Part shown: piece after piece, positions 1 to 9,908 of the stretch
Numbering within the stretch: the stretch's first letter is position 1
How the letters are laid out: each line of letters begins with the position of its first letter
Assembly (NCBI RefSeq): GCF_001020985.1
Contig: NZ_CP011542.1
Location: 1,984,001-2,048,000 of the forward strand
Reading direction: 5' to 3'
DNA length: 64,000 nucleotides
Source of the DNA: Corynebacterium mustelae
GTDB lineage: Bacteria; Actinomycetota; Actinomycetes; Mycobacteriales; Mycobacteriaceae
Notes under the pieces: generated by a model
The model's database searches: none
Told to the model about the DNA's origin: nothing
What the model saw: the letters and a program-made list of their open reading frames with translations, nothing else
Made by a program: the position numbers and the translations under genes

Positions 1-783
1 ATCCGTTGGGCGGCCGTCCGGTGGAGTTTGATCCAGTTTCACATCGCCGGTCATGACAACAAGGCCGGCGCCGGTCTTGATCGCAACTCCAAGGCAATCT
101 GGAATCGAGTGGTTCACAGTCCAGAACCGCAAATTGAATGGGCCGCGGTTCTCATTCGACTTTTCGGTAACTTCAATAAGCTTTGGCCGCTGTCGGTGCT
201 CCTGGCACTTCGCCCGAATCAACGCAAGAGTGAACTTGGAGGCAACGATGGGTAGATCAGGTCGCAACTTTAACAGCCACGGGATAGCACCGATGTGATC
301 CTCATGTCCGTGGGTTACCACAAGTGCTTCAACTTTATTGATTTTTTCCTCAATCGGACCAAAATCCGGCAGGATCAAATCGACGCCCGGCTCGCCAGAT
401 GACGGAAACAACACACCACAGTCAACAATCAAAAGTCTATTGTTGTACTCAAAAACCGTCATGTTACGGCCGATTTCTGAAATGCCACCCAAGGCATAGA
501 TGCGAAGCCCATTACGGGGTGCTTTGGGCGGTTGTGGCAATCGCCCGGTTAAGTCTGCACCTTGCATCGACTTGACGACGTTGCGCCGTCCGCGATTCTC
601 ACGGTTCGCGGAATTATTGTCGGGGCGTTTCGAATGACGAGACCGGCCTCCCGACCGGTTAGATGATTTCTTTTCCTGTTTTTCGCCTTTTTCTTTCGGC
701 GCTTGAAATACAGGGGTTTCTGCAGCCTCCGGAGATCCCGCTTTTCGGGTTACTTTCCGGGAACGACTACGAGGTTCAGTCAT
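1..783 (-). CDS. rnj: Ribonuclease J, N-terminal part (cut by window edge)
   Basis: The 261 codons visible encode the first half of an RNase J, a metallo-beta-lactamase/beta-CASP ribonuclease acting in mRNA decay and rRNA processing. The metal-binding motif HGHEDHIGAIPW is present at about residue 165, after the beta-lactamase-fold segment IYALGGISEIGRNM. The first ~75 residues are a basic, low-complexity extension rich in Lys, Arg and Ser, as in other actinobacterial RNase J proteins. ATG at 783 lies 2 nt after the dapA stop, so the two genes are probably cotranscribed. The beta-CASP and C-terminal domains lie outside the window. I am confident of the family. Confidence 0.93.
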   Translation of the reverse strand, partial: MTEPRSRSRKVTRKAGSPEAAETPVFQAPKEKGEKQEKKSSNRSGGRSRHSKRPDNNSANRENRGRRNVVKSMQGADLTGRLPQPPKAPRNGLRIYALGGISEIGRNMTVFEYNNRLLIVDCGVLFPSSGEPGVDLILPDFGPIEEKINKVEALVVTHGHEDHIGAIPWLLKLRPDLPIVASKFTLALIRAKCQEHRQRPKLIEVTEKSNENRGPFNLRFWTVNHSIPDCLGVAIKTGAGLVVMTGDVKLDQTPPDGRPTD

Positions 784-785
784 TG

Positions 786-1691
786 TTATAAAACTCCAGC
801 TTTTTCCATGTCTTGTCTCAACGCCTCGTATTCGGACTCATTTGGTGCCACAATCGGCAATCGAGGATCGCCTACGGTTATTCCTTGAAGGTGCAAGCCA
901 GCTTTAGCCATAGTGACTCCCCCTAACCGACCTTGCGCAGCCACCAACGGCGCCAATGAAGCGTTGAGCTCACGTGCGGCGATAAGATCGCCGTTATTGA
1001 ATAGTGTGTGCACTTCGCGCAATCGAGCGGGAGCTAAATGCCCAATTACGGACACAAACCCAGTCGCTCCGACCGATAACCACGGCAGATTCAGTGGATC
1101 ATCCCCGGAATACCAGGCAAGTCCGGTTTCCTGAATCAGGCTGGTGGATTCTGCGATGTTTCCTTTAGCATCTTTGACTGCTTGGATTGTGCCCAATTCT
1201 GATAACCTGCGCAACGTATCAGGCGCAATCGGCACCACGGACCGTGGTGGGATGTCATATACGCAAATTGGCAGGTCAGTAGCCTTAGCTACAGTTGCGA
1301 AATGCTGGTAAATACCCTCTTGACTCGGCTTGGAGTAATAAGGAGTAACAACCAAAAGTGCATCAGCTCCTGCTTCAGCAGATGCTTTTGCTACTTCGAC
1401 CGAGACGGCAGTGTTGTAGGATCCAGCACCAGCTATCAGCTTGATACTTTCCCCGACCTCCTGCCGAACAGTCCTGAGCAGGTCTAGTTTCTCGTTAAGA
1501 GTGGTAGTTGGTGATTCGCCAGTTGTACCGGCAAGTACTAAGGAATCAACACCGTTATCTACAAGGTGTCGCGCTAGGCGCGCCCCTTGCTCTAGGTCTA
1601 ATTCACCAGTGGCGGTAAACGGTGTGACCATAGCGACGGAAACAGTACCGAAAGTATCGGCCCCCGTCGTTGCTACCAAACCTGTGCTCAT
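786..1691 (-). CDS. dapA: 4-hydroxy-tetrahydrodipicolinate synthase DapA
   Basis: DapA condenses pyruvate with aspartate semialdehyde, the first committed step towards diaminopimelate and lysine. The 301-residue protein has the family's usual length. It carries the motif [11 protein letters not shown] (pyruvate-binding TT pair), the catalytic Tyr region [12 protein letters not shown], and the Schiff-base lysine in AVKDAKG. The ATG at 1691 gives the typical N-terminus [17 protein letters not shown] seen in corynebacterial DapA; a TTG three codons upstream is less likely. No strong Shine-Dalgarno sequence is visible. The stop is 2 nt before rnj, and thyX lies upstream beyond a large hairpin. 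Confidence 0.97.
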   Translation of the reverse strand: MSTGLVATTGADTFGTVSVAMVTPFTATGELDLEQGARLARHLVDNGVDSLVLAGTTGESPTTTLNEKLDLLRTVRQEVGESIKLIAGAGSYNTAVSVEVAKASAEAGADALLVVTPYYSKPSQEGIYQHFATVAKATDLPICVYDIPPRSVVPIAPDTLRRLSELGTIQAVKDAKGNIAESTSLIQETGLAWYSGDDPLNLPWLSVGATGFVSVIGHLAPARLREVHTLFNNGDLIAARELNASLAPLVAAQGRLGGVTMAKAGLHLQGITVGDPRLPIVAPNESEYEALRQDMEKAGVL

Positions 1692-1814
1692 GAAAAACAA
1701 GGTTACCCGCTTTTACCCAATTCGTAGGAATTATGACCGTTTTTCGCACACGTGTGTTCCCCCGCCCCGCTCAAGTTAGCTAAATAAGCTTGGGTTTCCC
1801 CACCCACCACACAC

Positions 1815-1864
1815 ATTCAGCATCGGTGTGAGAAACGCTGTGGTTTCTCACACCGTTACTGAAT
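1815..1864 (-). terminator. Hairpin downstream of thyX
   Basis: A perfect 12-bp inverted repeat (GGTGTGAGAAAC at 1825-1836 with GTTTCTCACACC at 1843-1854) has a 6-nt loop. It is extended by an outer ATTCAG/CTGAAT pair at 1815-1820 and 1859-1864. It begins 11 nt after the thyX stop on the minus strand, so it is probably a terminator or mRNA stabiliser. It lacks a U-tract, as is common in actinobacteria. Confidence 0.65.
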
Positions 1865-1874
1865 CATCGTTTGA

Positions 1875-2627
1875 TTAGAAATCTGCAACATAAGGGCTTG
1901 TGGCCATTTCCGAACCGTCGGAAAGCGCGGCGATTTGGAAGTCGCCAAAGACAACGGGTGCTTTCTCCTGCAATATCTTTAACGACTCCACTGCAAGCCG
2001 ACGTATCTCAACATCCGCATGTTCCGTTGCTCGCATACCGATAAAATGTCGCCACGTACGGAAATTACCAGTCACTACAATCCGAGTCTCAGTTGCGTTC
2101 GGAAGAACAGCCCGTGCCGCTTGACGGGCTTGTTTTCGCCGCAGCAACGCATTGGGTTCGTCGGTGAGTTTCTCCTCCAGCGCAGCTAGTAATTCATCAT
2201 AGGCAAACCGGGTTTCATCTACAGCCTGCATAAAAAGGCGCCGCAGCCGTTCATCTTGGGCAATCAACGGCGGAATAACTACCTCGGCCTGTTCGGTGTG
2301 AACAAACCGCTGGGATAATTGTGAGAAGCTGAAATGGCGGTGACGAATGAGCTCGTGGCTGGCTGATCGAGAAAGCCCACGAACATACAGTGTTGCTGTT
2401 GGATGCTCTAGAAGCGCCATATGCCCAACCTCCATGATGTGTCGTATATAGCCAGCATTGGTAGCTGTTCGAGGATTTGGCTTATTGAATGTTTCATAGC
2501 AGGCTCGACCAGCAAATTCTACAAGTGCTTCCGGACCGGAGGCATCCGTCTCCCACGCGATGTCTGCTGGCGCGAAAAACTCTGAACACGCCAACAGCTC
2601 TACCCGTAACTGTGATTCCAAAGCCAT
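1875..2627 (-). CDS. thyX: Flavin-dependent thymidylate synthase ThyX
   Basis: ThyX makes dTMP from dUMP using FAD, NADPH and methylenetetrahydrofolate. The 250-residue protein contains the diagnostic ThyX signature [14 protein letters not shown] at about residues 95-108, plus the C-terminal segment [18 protein letters not shown] that completes the dUMP/FAD site. The start ATG at 2627 is 2 nt after the dapB stop, so dapB and thyX are translationally linked. The dapB-thyX-dapA order is the usual corynebacterial/mycobacterial arrangement, joining folate-linked nucleotide synthesis with lysine synthesis. No anomaly is visible. Confidence 0.97.
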   Translation of the reverse strand: MALESQLRVELLACSEFFAPADIAWETDASGPEALVEFAGRACYETFNKPNPRTATNAGYIRHIMEVGHMALLEHPTATLYVRGLSRSASHELIRHRHFSFSQLSQRFVHTEQAEVVIPPLIAQDERLRRLFMQAVDETRFAYDELLAALEEKLTDEPNALLRRKQARQAARAVLPNATETRIVVTGNFRTWRHFIGMRATEHADVEIRRLAVESLKILQEKAPVVFGDFQIAALSDGSEMATSPYVADF

Positions 2628-2629
2628 CT

Positions 2630-3394
<765 letters not shown>

Positions 3395-3449
3395 TTATCA
3401 TCAACAGCTTAAAACACTACCCGGATCAACCCTCGACTAGCACCGCTAA

Positions 3450-3461
3450 GCCGGATCCGGC
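3450..3461. repeat. 12-bp perfect palindrome
   Basis: GCCGGATCCGGC lies about 75 nt upstream of the dapB start, between dapB and the HEAT-like gene. It could bind a dimeric regulator, but nothing else supports a function. Confidence 0.3.
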
Positions 3462-3485
3462 GATAAATTTTCTTGAAAAACACCA

Positions 3486-3503
3486 CAAAAACTTCAGTTT
3501 TTG
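3486..3503. terminator. A+T-rich hairpin between HEAT-like gene and dapB
   Basis: CAAAAACT and AGTTTTTG form a perfect 8-bp stem with a 2-nt spacer, 76 nt after the stop of the minus-strand HEAT-like gene. The T-run in the distal arm resembles an intrinsic terminator for that gene, isolating it from dapB. Confidence 0.45.
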
Positions 3504-3578
3504 TCACCGAATAAGGCACATTGGGTTTAATTACCGTATTCAGCAGCAGACTTTGCTCAACGTGACGAAGATAAAACT

Positions 3579-4418
3579 CTAGTCAATAGCTTCTATGACA
3601 GCATTCAGCCGTTGATAAATTTCGTGTAATCTCTCATCGCGGCTATCGGCTAAGGACCTTAGAACCTCGTCGTGTATTTCTAGCTCTGTATCCTCAGCGA
3701 GGGAAGATTCGCGCTGCACACAGTACTCTTCTGCCAGAGCCACAGCCGCGTCCACCTCACGCTGGAGTAGTATGGCCAGTGCCTCAGCTGCCACGTCCGA
3801 GGCTGCGGTCCCCGCAATGTCTATGAGAAATGAATCAGCCTCATTAGACGGATATGGACCATACTCAAGTGCAAATAGCACCCACGGCACCATCTGCGAG
3901 GCAAAAGGATCCTGCCTAGATCGTTGAATCTGTTGAAGAACGTAGTCTGCGAGAAAATTGCGGTGCGGGAAAAACGCGATGGCAAATAGCAACGAAATGC
4001 GGATATCGAGGTCGTCACGGTCACAAGCCACGCGGATTACCTGTTCAAAACGGCAGAAGTCCTGCTCTCCCAGTAGATCATTGGAATACAAATGTCCGAG
4101 CGCACAAATAACAGAAGCGGTAACCGCCTGATTACCACTATCCAGCAGCCGAGTGAGAATGTCACAAATACAGATAATGTCATCACTGGTTAGTTGCGAT
4201 TGCGGCTGGCCAATAATGAACGCCATCATTTCCCAAGACCGGGGATCGAACTCCAAGGAAAGTCTCTCTTCAATAGCTGAGACGATGGCAGCGAATTGTT
4301 CATGCTGGAGTTGCCGCCCAGCCGCATAACGCAACTCCTGATCCTCATCCATAATCCAGTCCCACAATTGCGCTGGATCGGCAGTGCGGCAGGCAATATA
4401 GCAGTCGAGGAAATCCAC
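3579..4418 (-). CDS. HEAT-repeat-like protein of unknown function
   Basis: The 279-residue protein is acidic, largely alpha-helical and lacks a signal peptide or membrane segment, so it is probably cytoplasmic. It reads as successive helical pairs of the HEAT/armadillo type, for example DLDIRISLLFAIAFFPHR and ASDVAAEALAILL near residues 140-160 and 215-230. Such solenoids usually bind other proteins. I do not recognise a family or catalytic motif. It is monocistronic, divergent from a lipoprotein gene, and lies in a small block of accessory genes between dapB and pnp. Confidence 0.75.
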   Translation of the reverse strand: MDFLDCYIACRTADPAQLWDWIMDEDQELRYAAGRQLQHEQFAAIVSAIEERLSLEFDPRSWEMMAFIIGQPQSQLTSDDIICICDILTRLLDSGNQAVTASVICALGHLYSNDLLGEQDFCRFEQVIRVACDRDDLDIRISLLFAIAFFPHRNFLADYVLQQIQRSRQDPFASQMVPWVLFALEYGPYPSNEADSFLIDIAGTAASDVAAEALAILLQREVDAAVALAEEYCVQRESSLAEDTELEIHDEVLRSLADSRDERLHEIYQRLNAVIEAID

Positions 4419-4606
4419 GATGGTCTCCGATTCTCTATCCGGGTCAGATGATAGCGAAATCGCTGGATGAAGGTCATTTTGGTAAGCAGCGACAAAAACT
4501 TAAAATGTGATCCTAGCAAGGATTTCAGGACCATGCTTTTAGATGGAAATTACGGTTAACCACGTCTATCGTTTTTATCCTTTTCACGATCAAGGAGTCG
4601 ACACCG

Positions 4607-5302
4607 ATGCGAAAGCAACTGCTAGTTTTTGCCTCTATAATTCTCACCGCTACAAGTGTCTCCGGTTGTGGATTAGTGCCTTGGCTTTTTCATAATCCAA
4701 ATTCCGATATCGTCACCGACGACCCAGACTTCGTACACGACGAACTAACCGAAGAAAAACCTGTGGAGTTTCGTTCTATTCCAGGCGAAGCAGGTGGGTT
4801 TGACTGTTATGAATCCCATTGCGCCGTGAACTTCAACATTATCGACCTTAAATTCGCTGATTCCTGCGAAGACCTTGGGATTCCCAGTGATAGCGAAGAA
4901 TATTCTTCCACCTACAACGGAAACCAACTACTGATTGTGGAAGCCTCCCTTGAACTAGATTATGACCTGTCTTTTGAAGCAGAAAACTTCAGTTGGGATA
5001 CTGAATGGGCAATCAAAACCACAGATGGGTTCACTGAAATTTTGGAGCCTGCCTTAGATTGTGTTTTGGATAGTCGATTCGACAGTGATTGGGGCTTAGA
5101 CGGCCGACCAGGCCATAAGATCAAAACCACGAATATGTACACGTTACCGCCAAATGACGGCAACATTTACCTCCTGCACGATACCCAGAAGGCCACATGG
5201 CAGTGGCCGCTGCCCGCCGAGAAAACGATCGGACTCGCGCCACCTCCGAACACAGGTTATGGCAACGGACCAGACTTTCATGTGGTAACTCGTCATCACT
5301 AG
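4607..5302 (+). CDS. Putative secreted lipoprotein, function unknown
   Basis: The 231-residue product begins with a lipoprotein signal: basic MRK, a hydrophobic stretch, and the lipobox VSGC with the lipidated Cys at residue 21. The mature part is acidic and contains further cysteines (including DCYESHC and DSCEDLG) that could form disulfides outside the membrane. AAGGAG-like sequence (CAAGGAGTCGACACC) precedes the ATG at 4607. I do not recognise the fold. It is divergent from the HEAT-like gene. Confidence 0.8.
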   Translation: MRKQLLVFASIILTATSVSGCGLVPWLFHNPNSDIVTDDPDFVHDELTEEKPVEFRSIPGEAGGFDCYESHCAVNFNIIDLKFADSCEDLGIPSDSEEYSSTYNGNQLLIVEASLELDYDLSFEAENFSWDTEWAIKTTDGFTEILEPALDCVLDSRFDSDWGLDGRPGHKIKTTNMYTLPPNDGNIYLLHDTQKATWQWPLPAEKTIGLAPPPNTGYGNGPDFHVVTRHH

Positions 5303-5405
5303 CTGTAACTGGCTAACAGTGCGACCAACTACCGATAGCACCACAAAGAGAAAATCCTCTAAGATCGGGTGGCACAGTTCCTGTTGTAAAAACGAGAGGT
5401 CACCT

Positions 5406-5818
5406 ATGGCAACTTTGGCTACATATATTTCTTTCCCCGGCACAGCCGCAGACGCATTCGCTTTCTACCACGAGGTTTTCGGCGGAACTCTGGATCTCAT
5501 GCGGTATTCGGATTTTCCACCTATGGAAGGAATACCTTTTACACCGGATCCAAACGCTGTAGCCCACGCTGTATTGACGCTAGAATCCGGAACTATTGCT
5601 GGTGGGGATAACGCACCCGGTGAGAAAGCACCATTGAAGGATACTGCTTATTCTCTTCTGATTGATGCAGACAGTGTGGCTGAGGCGGAGGCTTTGATTG
5701 AAAATTTGTCTCGGGTGGTGGTGAAATCGCCATGCCATTTGAACTAGCTCCTTGGGGTGGACACTACGGCCAAGTACTTGATCCGTTTGGAGTGTTGTGG
5801 GCTTTTAGCGTCGAGTAG
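5406..5818 (+). pseudogene. VOC/PhnB-like protein gene with a frameshift near 5710
   Basis: The N-terminal 100 codons encode a vicinal-oxygen-chelate fold protein of the PhnB/3-demethylubiquinone-methyltransferase-like type (MATLATYISFPGTAADAF, with FPPMEGIPFTPDP). After ENLS at about 5710 the frame runs into nonsense and stops at 5747. One frame over, from 5711 to the TAG at 5816-5818, 35 codons give the expected family ending, including APWGGHYGQVLDPFGVLW. A single missing base near 5709-5711 explains both. It is either a degraded gene or a sequencing error. The ATG at 5406 has a GAGAGGT site upstream. Confidence 0.8.
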
Positions 5819-5858
5819 CATCACTTAGGCGCTACTGTCGTCTTTCGAAAGATGCAAT

Positions 5859-5900
5859 AACGCCCGGCCAACCTAGATCTTAACTGGTTGGCCGGGCGTT
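5859..5900. terminator. Bidirectional terminator between the VOC gene and pnp
   Basis: A perfect 15-bp inverted repeat (5859-5873 AACGCCCGGCCAACC with 5886-5900) encloses a 12-nt loop. It sits between two convergent genes, so it probably ends transcription from both sides. Confidence 0.85.
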
Positions 5901-5925
5901 AACGGATTTATGCTTTGACTTAAGT

Positions 5926-8190
5926 TTAGCTATCTTGGCTTAGTCCCAGCGAAATCTTGCCGCGGTTGTCGATATCGAGGATTTCAACCTCAATTTTCTC
6001 CCCAACGGTTACAACATCTTCGACCTTTTCCACCCGTTTTCCGTTACCGAGTTTAGAAATGTGCACGAGACCATCGCGTCCAGGTACCAGCGACACGAAT
6101 GCACCGAAGGCGGTCGTTTTCACCACGGTCCCTAAGAACCGCTCGCCGACCTTGGGCAACTGTGGGTTGGCGATCGCATTGATCTTTTCAATCGCAGCGT
6201 CAGCAGCCTCGCTGTTAGCTGCGGAAATATACACGGTGCCATCTTCTTCGATGGTTACTTCGACGCCAGTTTCTTCCGTAATCTGATTAATGTTTTTGCC
6301 CTTTGGCCCGATTACTTCACCAATCTTGGAAACTGGTACCTTGATTGAAGTAATTCGTGGTGCGTACTCGCTCATTTCATCCGGGGTTGGAATGACTTCA
6401 GCCATCGTGTCGAGGATATAGATGCGAGCGTCACGTGCCTGGGACAACGCTGCGGCTAACACTTCAGAAGGAATTCCGTCGAGTTTGGTATCCAACTGCA
6501 ATGCGGTAACGAAATCGGCGGTACCTGCGACTTTGAAGTCCATGTCACCGAATGCGTCTTCCGCACCAAGGATGTCGGTTAGCGCAACGTAGCGAGTTTC
6601 GCCATCAATCTCATCCGAAACCAATCCCATCGCGATGCCAGCCACTGGTGCTAGGAGCGGAACACCTGCGTTAAGCAGCGATAACGTGGAGGCGCAAACC
6701 GACCCCATTGATGTAGATCCGTTGGAACCTAAGGCTTCTGACACCTGGCGAATAGCGTATGGGAATTTTTCTCGGGATGGAATCACCGGCAGCAACGCAC
6801 GTTCTGCCAGCGCACCGTGGCCAATTTCGCGCCGCTTAGGCGAACCAACACGACCAGTTTCACCAGTGGAATATGGTGGGAAATTGTAGTGATGGATGTA
6901 GCGCTTGGATGTTGTTGGGGTCAGCGAGTCAATCTGCTGTTCCATCTTCAACATGTCCAAAGTGGTCACACCCATAATCTGGGTTTCGCCTCGTTCAAAT
7001 AGCGAAGATCCGTGAGCACGTGGGATTAGTTCTACTTCTACCGAAAGATCGCGGATGTCTTTCACACCACGACCGTCGATACGGAATTCCTCAGTGAGGA
7101 TCATGTGCCGAACGATCTTCTTCATTACAGCGTTGTACGCGGCGCGGATTTCTTTGGAAGCATTTTCGTTTTCGTCGAAGCGGTCAATGAGTTCGGCTTC
7201 GATCTTCTCCATATATTCGTTCGTAGCATCGTCACGCTCGGCCTTTGACTTGATAGTCAAAAGATCCCGCAGCTTCTTAGCGGCTTTCTTTTCCACCGCT
7301 TCGTAAATGTCGTCAGAATATGGCGGGAATAGCGGAAATTCTTGGGTTTCTTTCGCCGCTAGTTCAGCTAAGCCTTCTTGGGCACGGCACAGGACCTCAA
7401 TGAACGGCTTTGCAGCTTCCAGCCCCTCGGCAACGACTTCCTCAGTTGGCGCAGGTTTGCCGTCTGCGATTTGCTTGACGACGGATTCCGTGGCACCTGC
7501 TTCCACCATCATGATGGCGACGTCGTCGATGGTTTTCTTACCAACCTTCTTTGACACGATACGGCCGGCTACTACCAGCTCAAACAGTGCTTGTTCGTGT
7601 TGAGCGTGGGTCGGGAATGCCACCCACTGGCCTTTAGGATGGTTGCGGTCTGCGATCAATGCCATGCGCACACCACCAACCGGGCCGGAAACTGGTAGGC
7701 CGGATAGCTGCGTTGCAGCGGAGGCACCGTTGATCGCCACTACGTCATACATATCCTTTGGATCCATTGATAAGACAGTGACAACAACCTGTACCTCGTT
7801 ACGCAAACCTTTGACAAAGGTGGGGCGCAACGGTCGGTCGATAAGGCGACATGCAAGAATCGCTTCGGTGGAAGGGCGACCTTCTCGACGGAAAAAAGAA
7901 CCTGGAATACGGCCCGCAGCATACATTCGCTCTTCAACGTCAACCGTCAGCGGGAAGAAATCGAATCCCTCGCGGGGTTGTGACGATGCAGTGACTGTGG
8001 ACAGCAGCATCGTGTCATCGTCAAGATAGGTGGTAACAGAGCCACCAGCTTGGCGGGCCAGCTGCCCGGTTTCGAATCGTATTACTCGGGTGCCGAAATC
8101 ACCATTGTCAATGATTGCTTCGGCTTCGGTGATCCCAAATTCAGGATCCTCTTTAAATGAAATCAACTTTTTGAGATTTTTGTTGCTCAC
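5926..8190 (-). CDS. pnp: Polyribonucleotide nucleotidyltransferase (PNPase/GpsI)
   Basis: PNPase is the phosphorolytic 3'-5' exoribonuclease of the RNA degradosome; actinobacterial forms were also named guanosine pentaphosphate synthetase. The 754-residue protein shows two RNase PH domains (about 35-165 and 365-580, the latter with [16 protein letters not shown]), a helical linker, a KH domain with [17 protein letters not shown] near 625, and a C-terminal S1 domain (GFAAFV-type segment [20 protein letters not shown]). The start is GTG at 8190, with GAGGAG about 10 nt upstream. It lies downstream of rpsO, as in many bacteria, separated by the rpsO terminator and ~280 nt. Confidence 0.97.
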   Translation of the reverse strand: MSNKNLKKLISFKEDPEFGITEAEAIIDNGDFGTRVIRFETGQLARQAGGSVTTYLDDDTMLLSTVTASSQPREGFDFFPLTVDVEERMYAAGRIPGSFFRREGRPSTEAILACRLIDRPLRPTFVKGLRNEVQVVVTVLSMDPKDMYDVVAINGASAATQLSGLPVSGPVGGVRMALIADRNHPKGQWVAFPTHAQHEQALFELVVAGRIVSKKVGKKTIDDVAIMMVEAGATESVVKQIADGKPAPTEEVVAEGLEAAKPFIEVLCRAQEGLAELAAKETQEFPLFPPYSDDIYEAVEKKAAKKLRDLLTIKSKAERDDATNEYMEKIEAELIDRFDENENASKEIRAAYNAVMKKIVRHMILTEEFRIDGRGVKDIRDLSVEVELIPRAHGSSLFERGETQIMGVTTLDMLKMEQQIDSLTPTTSKRYIHHYNFPPYSTGETGRVGSPKRREIGHGALAERALLPVIPSREKFPYAIRQVSEALGSNGSTSMGSVCASTLSLLNAGVPLLAPVAGIAMGLVSDEIDGETRYVALTDILGAEDAFGDMDFKVAGTADFVTALQLDTKLDGIPSEVLAAALSQARDARIYILDTMAEVIPTPDEMSEYAPRITSIKVPVSKIGEVIGPKGKNINQITEETGVEVTIEEDGTVYISAANSEAADAAIEKINAIANPQLPKVGERFLGTVVKTTAFGAFVSLVPGRDGLVHISKLGNGKRVEKVEDVVTVGEKIEVEILDIDNRGKISLGLSQDS

Positions 8191-8364
8191 TATGCACGTC
8201 TCCTCTTTGACATTCGTGCTTATCGACGGTCATCGGTGCCGTCTTAGCGGTTATGTTTGTTATTAAATCTAGGCAACGACGTTAGAGCATAGCACATAAC
8301 GTGCACTTATGAGAACTTCTTATTCATGATTAAATCAGTTTTCAGAATTTGACGGAACCGCCAG

Positions 8365-8375
8365 CGTCGAAAAGC
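8365..8375 (+). repeat. CGTCGAAAAGC dispersed 11-mer, copy 1 of 13
   Basis: The exact 11-mer CGTCGAAAAGC occurs 13 times in this window. Plus-strand copies start at 8365, 22225, 24488, 26463, 34937, 38586, 46841 and 52203. Minus-strand copies span 21904-21914, 31288-31298, 52179-52189, 54081-54091 and 59814-59824. Chance expectation for equal base use is about 0.03. This copy is intergenic; most others are inside genes. See findings. Confidence 0.85.
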
Positions 8376-8472
8376 ACAAAGTATAGAGCGTCTACGTGCA
8401 GAAATGGCATCTAGATACCAGTGGATTCTGTTCCGCCTTCTTTGCTCAATACCCCCCACTGAATGCAAAATA

Positions 8473-8502
8473 AAACCGCCTCGTGAAATCACAAGACGGT
8501 TT
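8473..8502 (-). terminator. rpsO terminator
   Basis: On the minus strand, AAACCGTCTTGTGA pairs with TCACGAGGCGGTTT (14 pairs, two of them G-U) and is followed by TTATTTTG. It lies 38 nt after the rpsO stop and fits a Rho-independent terminator. Confidence 0.85.
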
Positions 8503-8540
8503 CGTCACACTTCAAGGAGTGTCACATGCGCAACGCGTGC

Positions 8541-8810
8541 TTAGCGACGCAGACCCAATCGGGAAATCAGATCACGGTAGCGGTCGACGTTGTTAGCAGC
8601 CAAGTACTTTAGCAGGCCACGGCGGCGACCAACCAGCAGCAACAGACCACGACGAGAGTGGTGATCGTGCTTGTGGAACTTCAGGTGCTCGGTCAAGCTG
8701 TTGATACGGGAAGTCAACAGTGCAACCTGTGCCTCCGGCGAACCAGTGTCAGTCTCATGCAGACCGTACTCGGCGAGGATTGCTTTTTTCTGCTCTGAGT
8801 TAAGAGCCAT
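8541..8810 (-). CDS. rpsO: 30S ribosomal protein S15
   Basis: The 89-residue protein is S15, an early 30S assembly protein that binds the central domain of 16S rRNA. It has the conserved segments [32 protein letters not shown] and [11 protein letters not shown], and the usual length. ATG at 8810 is chosen because AAGGAG lies at 8819-8824 with 8-nt spacing and the protein then begins MALNSEQKK; a 10-codon upstream extension is spurious. It is monocistronic with its own terminator, upstream of pnp. Confidence 0.98.
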   Translation of the reverse strand: MALNSEQKKAILAEYGLHETDTGSPEAQVALLTSRINSLTEHLKFHKHDHHSRRGLLLLVGRRRGLLKYLAANNVDRYRDLISRLGLRR

Positions 8811-8945
8811 GGAAAATACTCCTTGTTTTTCAGTCCACACTAAATCTTATGCAAACCAGGTCTATGCCTGGTGATTCTCAACTGCTGTGGACCACAGTAA
8901 AAGAAACCTCGGAAATTGTAGCATGAGGCTGTGCGATTGTAGCAA

Positions 8946-9908
8946 TTAGCCCGCAGTAGGTTTGGTTAGCTGCATAAGCCGGTTCATCAGCTCAGAAACA
9001 AAACGATCAACATCTACCCCAACAGCAACCCGCGCATTTTTGACTGGGTCATTCAGGCGAGTTTCGTCACCAATTGTCCTGCCCCGGGTAGGGCCCTCAC
9101 AGTCAACTTTCATATTCAGTGGCAAAAGTGTGACCAAAGACGGATCAACAGCAACCGCAACGGCGAGCGGGTCGTGCAAACCACAGCCACCCAAGTGCGG
9201 TGCCACCGTATCGTAGGCCTTGATGTAGTAATCGACTGCATCCGCTAAAAATTGTGCGCCTGGTGTGTTTTGTGCTCGCCATTGTTTGGTCTCCGTATAG
9301 GTAAGCAGCGTTTGCAACGTCACATCCAATCCAATCATGGTGACATCAGCTGCTTTACGCAGCACGATATCAGCTGCTTCTGGATCTTGGATAACGTTCG
9401 CCTCGGCCCATGCATTGACGTTACCCGGCGCGGTCAATGCTCCGCCCATGAAGACGATGTGTGCATTCTGAGCGAAATCGGAAGATTGTTCGATTGCCGC
9501 TGCGATATTTGTTAGCGCACCGGTGGGGACAATCACAAGGTCATCACCGTGTTGTTGCACGGCCTCGATAAGGAAGTCCACCGCTTTGGTGTCCCGGGCG
9601 GAGATAGTGGGATCAGGGATGGTGACCTCACCGATTCCGTTTGTACCATGGATGAATGCGGAGATGTCGAGAACTTCAAACGAGTCTTTTTCCCGGGCGT
9701 GTGGAAGGCCAGAAAACACTGGCACGTGTGGGTATCCGAATAGTTCAAGCAGCGCGAGGTTGTTACGCACCCCGGTTTCGACCAGGACGTTGCCGTAGGT
9801 GCCAGTGACACCGATGAGCTCTAGTTCGGGGGAACCGAGCGCGTAAGCTAAGGCCATGGCATCGTCGATGCCGGTATCGAGATCAAGGATGATTTTCTTA
9901 GGGGTCAT
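8946..9908 (-). CDS. Inosine/uridine-preferring nucleoside hydrolase
   Basis: Nucleoside hydrolases split ribonucleosides into base and ribose for salvage. The 320-residue protein opens with the calcium-binding signature ILDLDTGIDDAMALAYAL, and has the core segments GVTGTYGNV, VPTGALTNIAAA, IVFMGGAL and, near the end, a His-containing GLHDPLAVAVAVDP. These fit the IunH/RihC-type family; the preferred base cannot be read from sequence. The start ATG overlaps the ribF stop by 4 nt (ATGA), so it is translated together with ribF. Confidence 0.93.
   Translation of the reverse strand: MTPKKIILDLDTGIDDAMALAYALGSPELELIGVTGTYGNVLVETGVRNNLALLELFGYPHVPVFSGLPHAREKDSFEVLDISAFIHGTNGIGEVTIPDPTISARDTKAVDFLIEAVQQHGDDLVIVPTGALTNIAAAIEQSSDFAQNAHIVFMGGALTAPGNVNAWAEANVIQDPEAADIVLRKAADVTMIGLDVTLQTLLTYTETKQWRAQNTPGAQFLADAVDYYIKAYDTVAPHLGGCGLHDPLAVAVAVDPSLVTLLPLNMKVDCEGPTRGRTIGDETRLNDPVKNARVAVGVDVDRFVSELMNRLMQLTKPTAG

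Larger units (their letters stand above)
8191..8540. other. Intergenic region between pnp and rpsO
   Basis: This 350-nt gap holds the rpsO terminator (8473-8502), one copy of the CGTCGAAAAGC motif (8365-8375) and the pnp leader. I see no convincing gene; an arginine-rich 61-codon open frame on the minus strand overlaps the terminator and has no ribosome site. Confidence 0.6.

Noticed and set aside
8307..8492. 61-codon arginine-rich frame between pnp and rpsO
   Set aside because: Overlaps the rpsO terminator and lacks a ribosome site.
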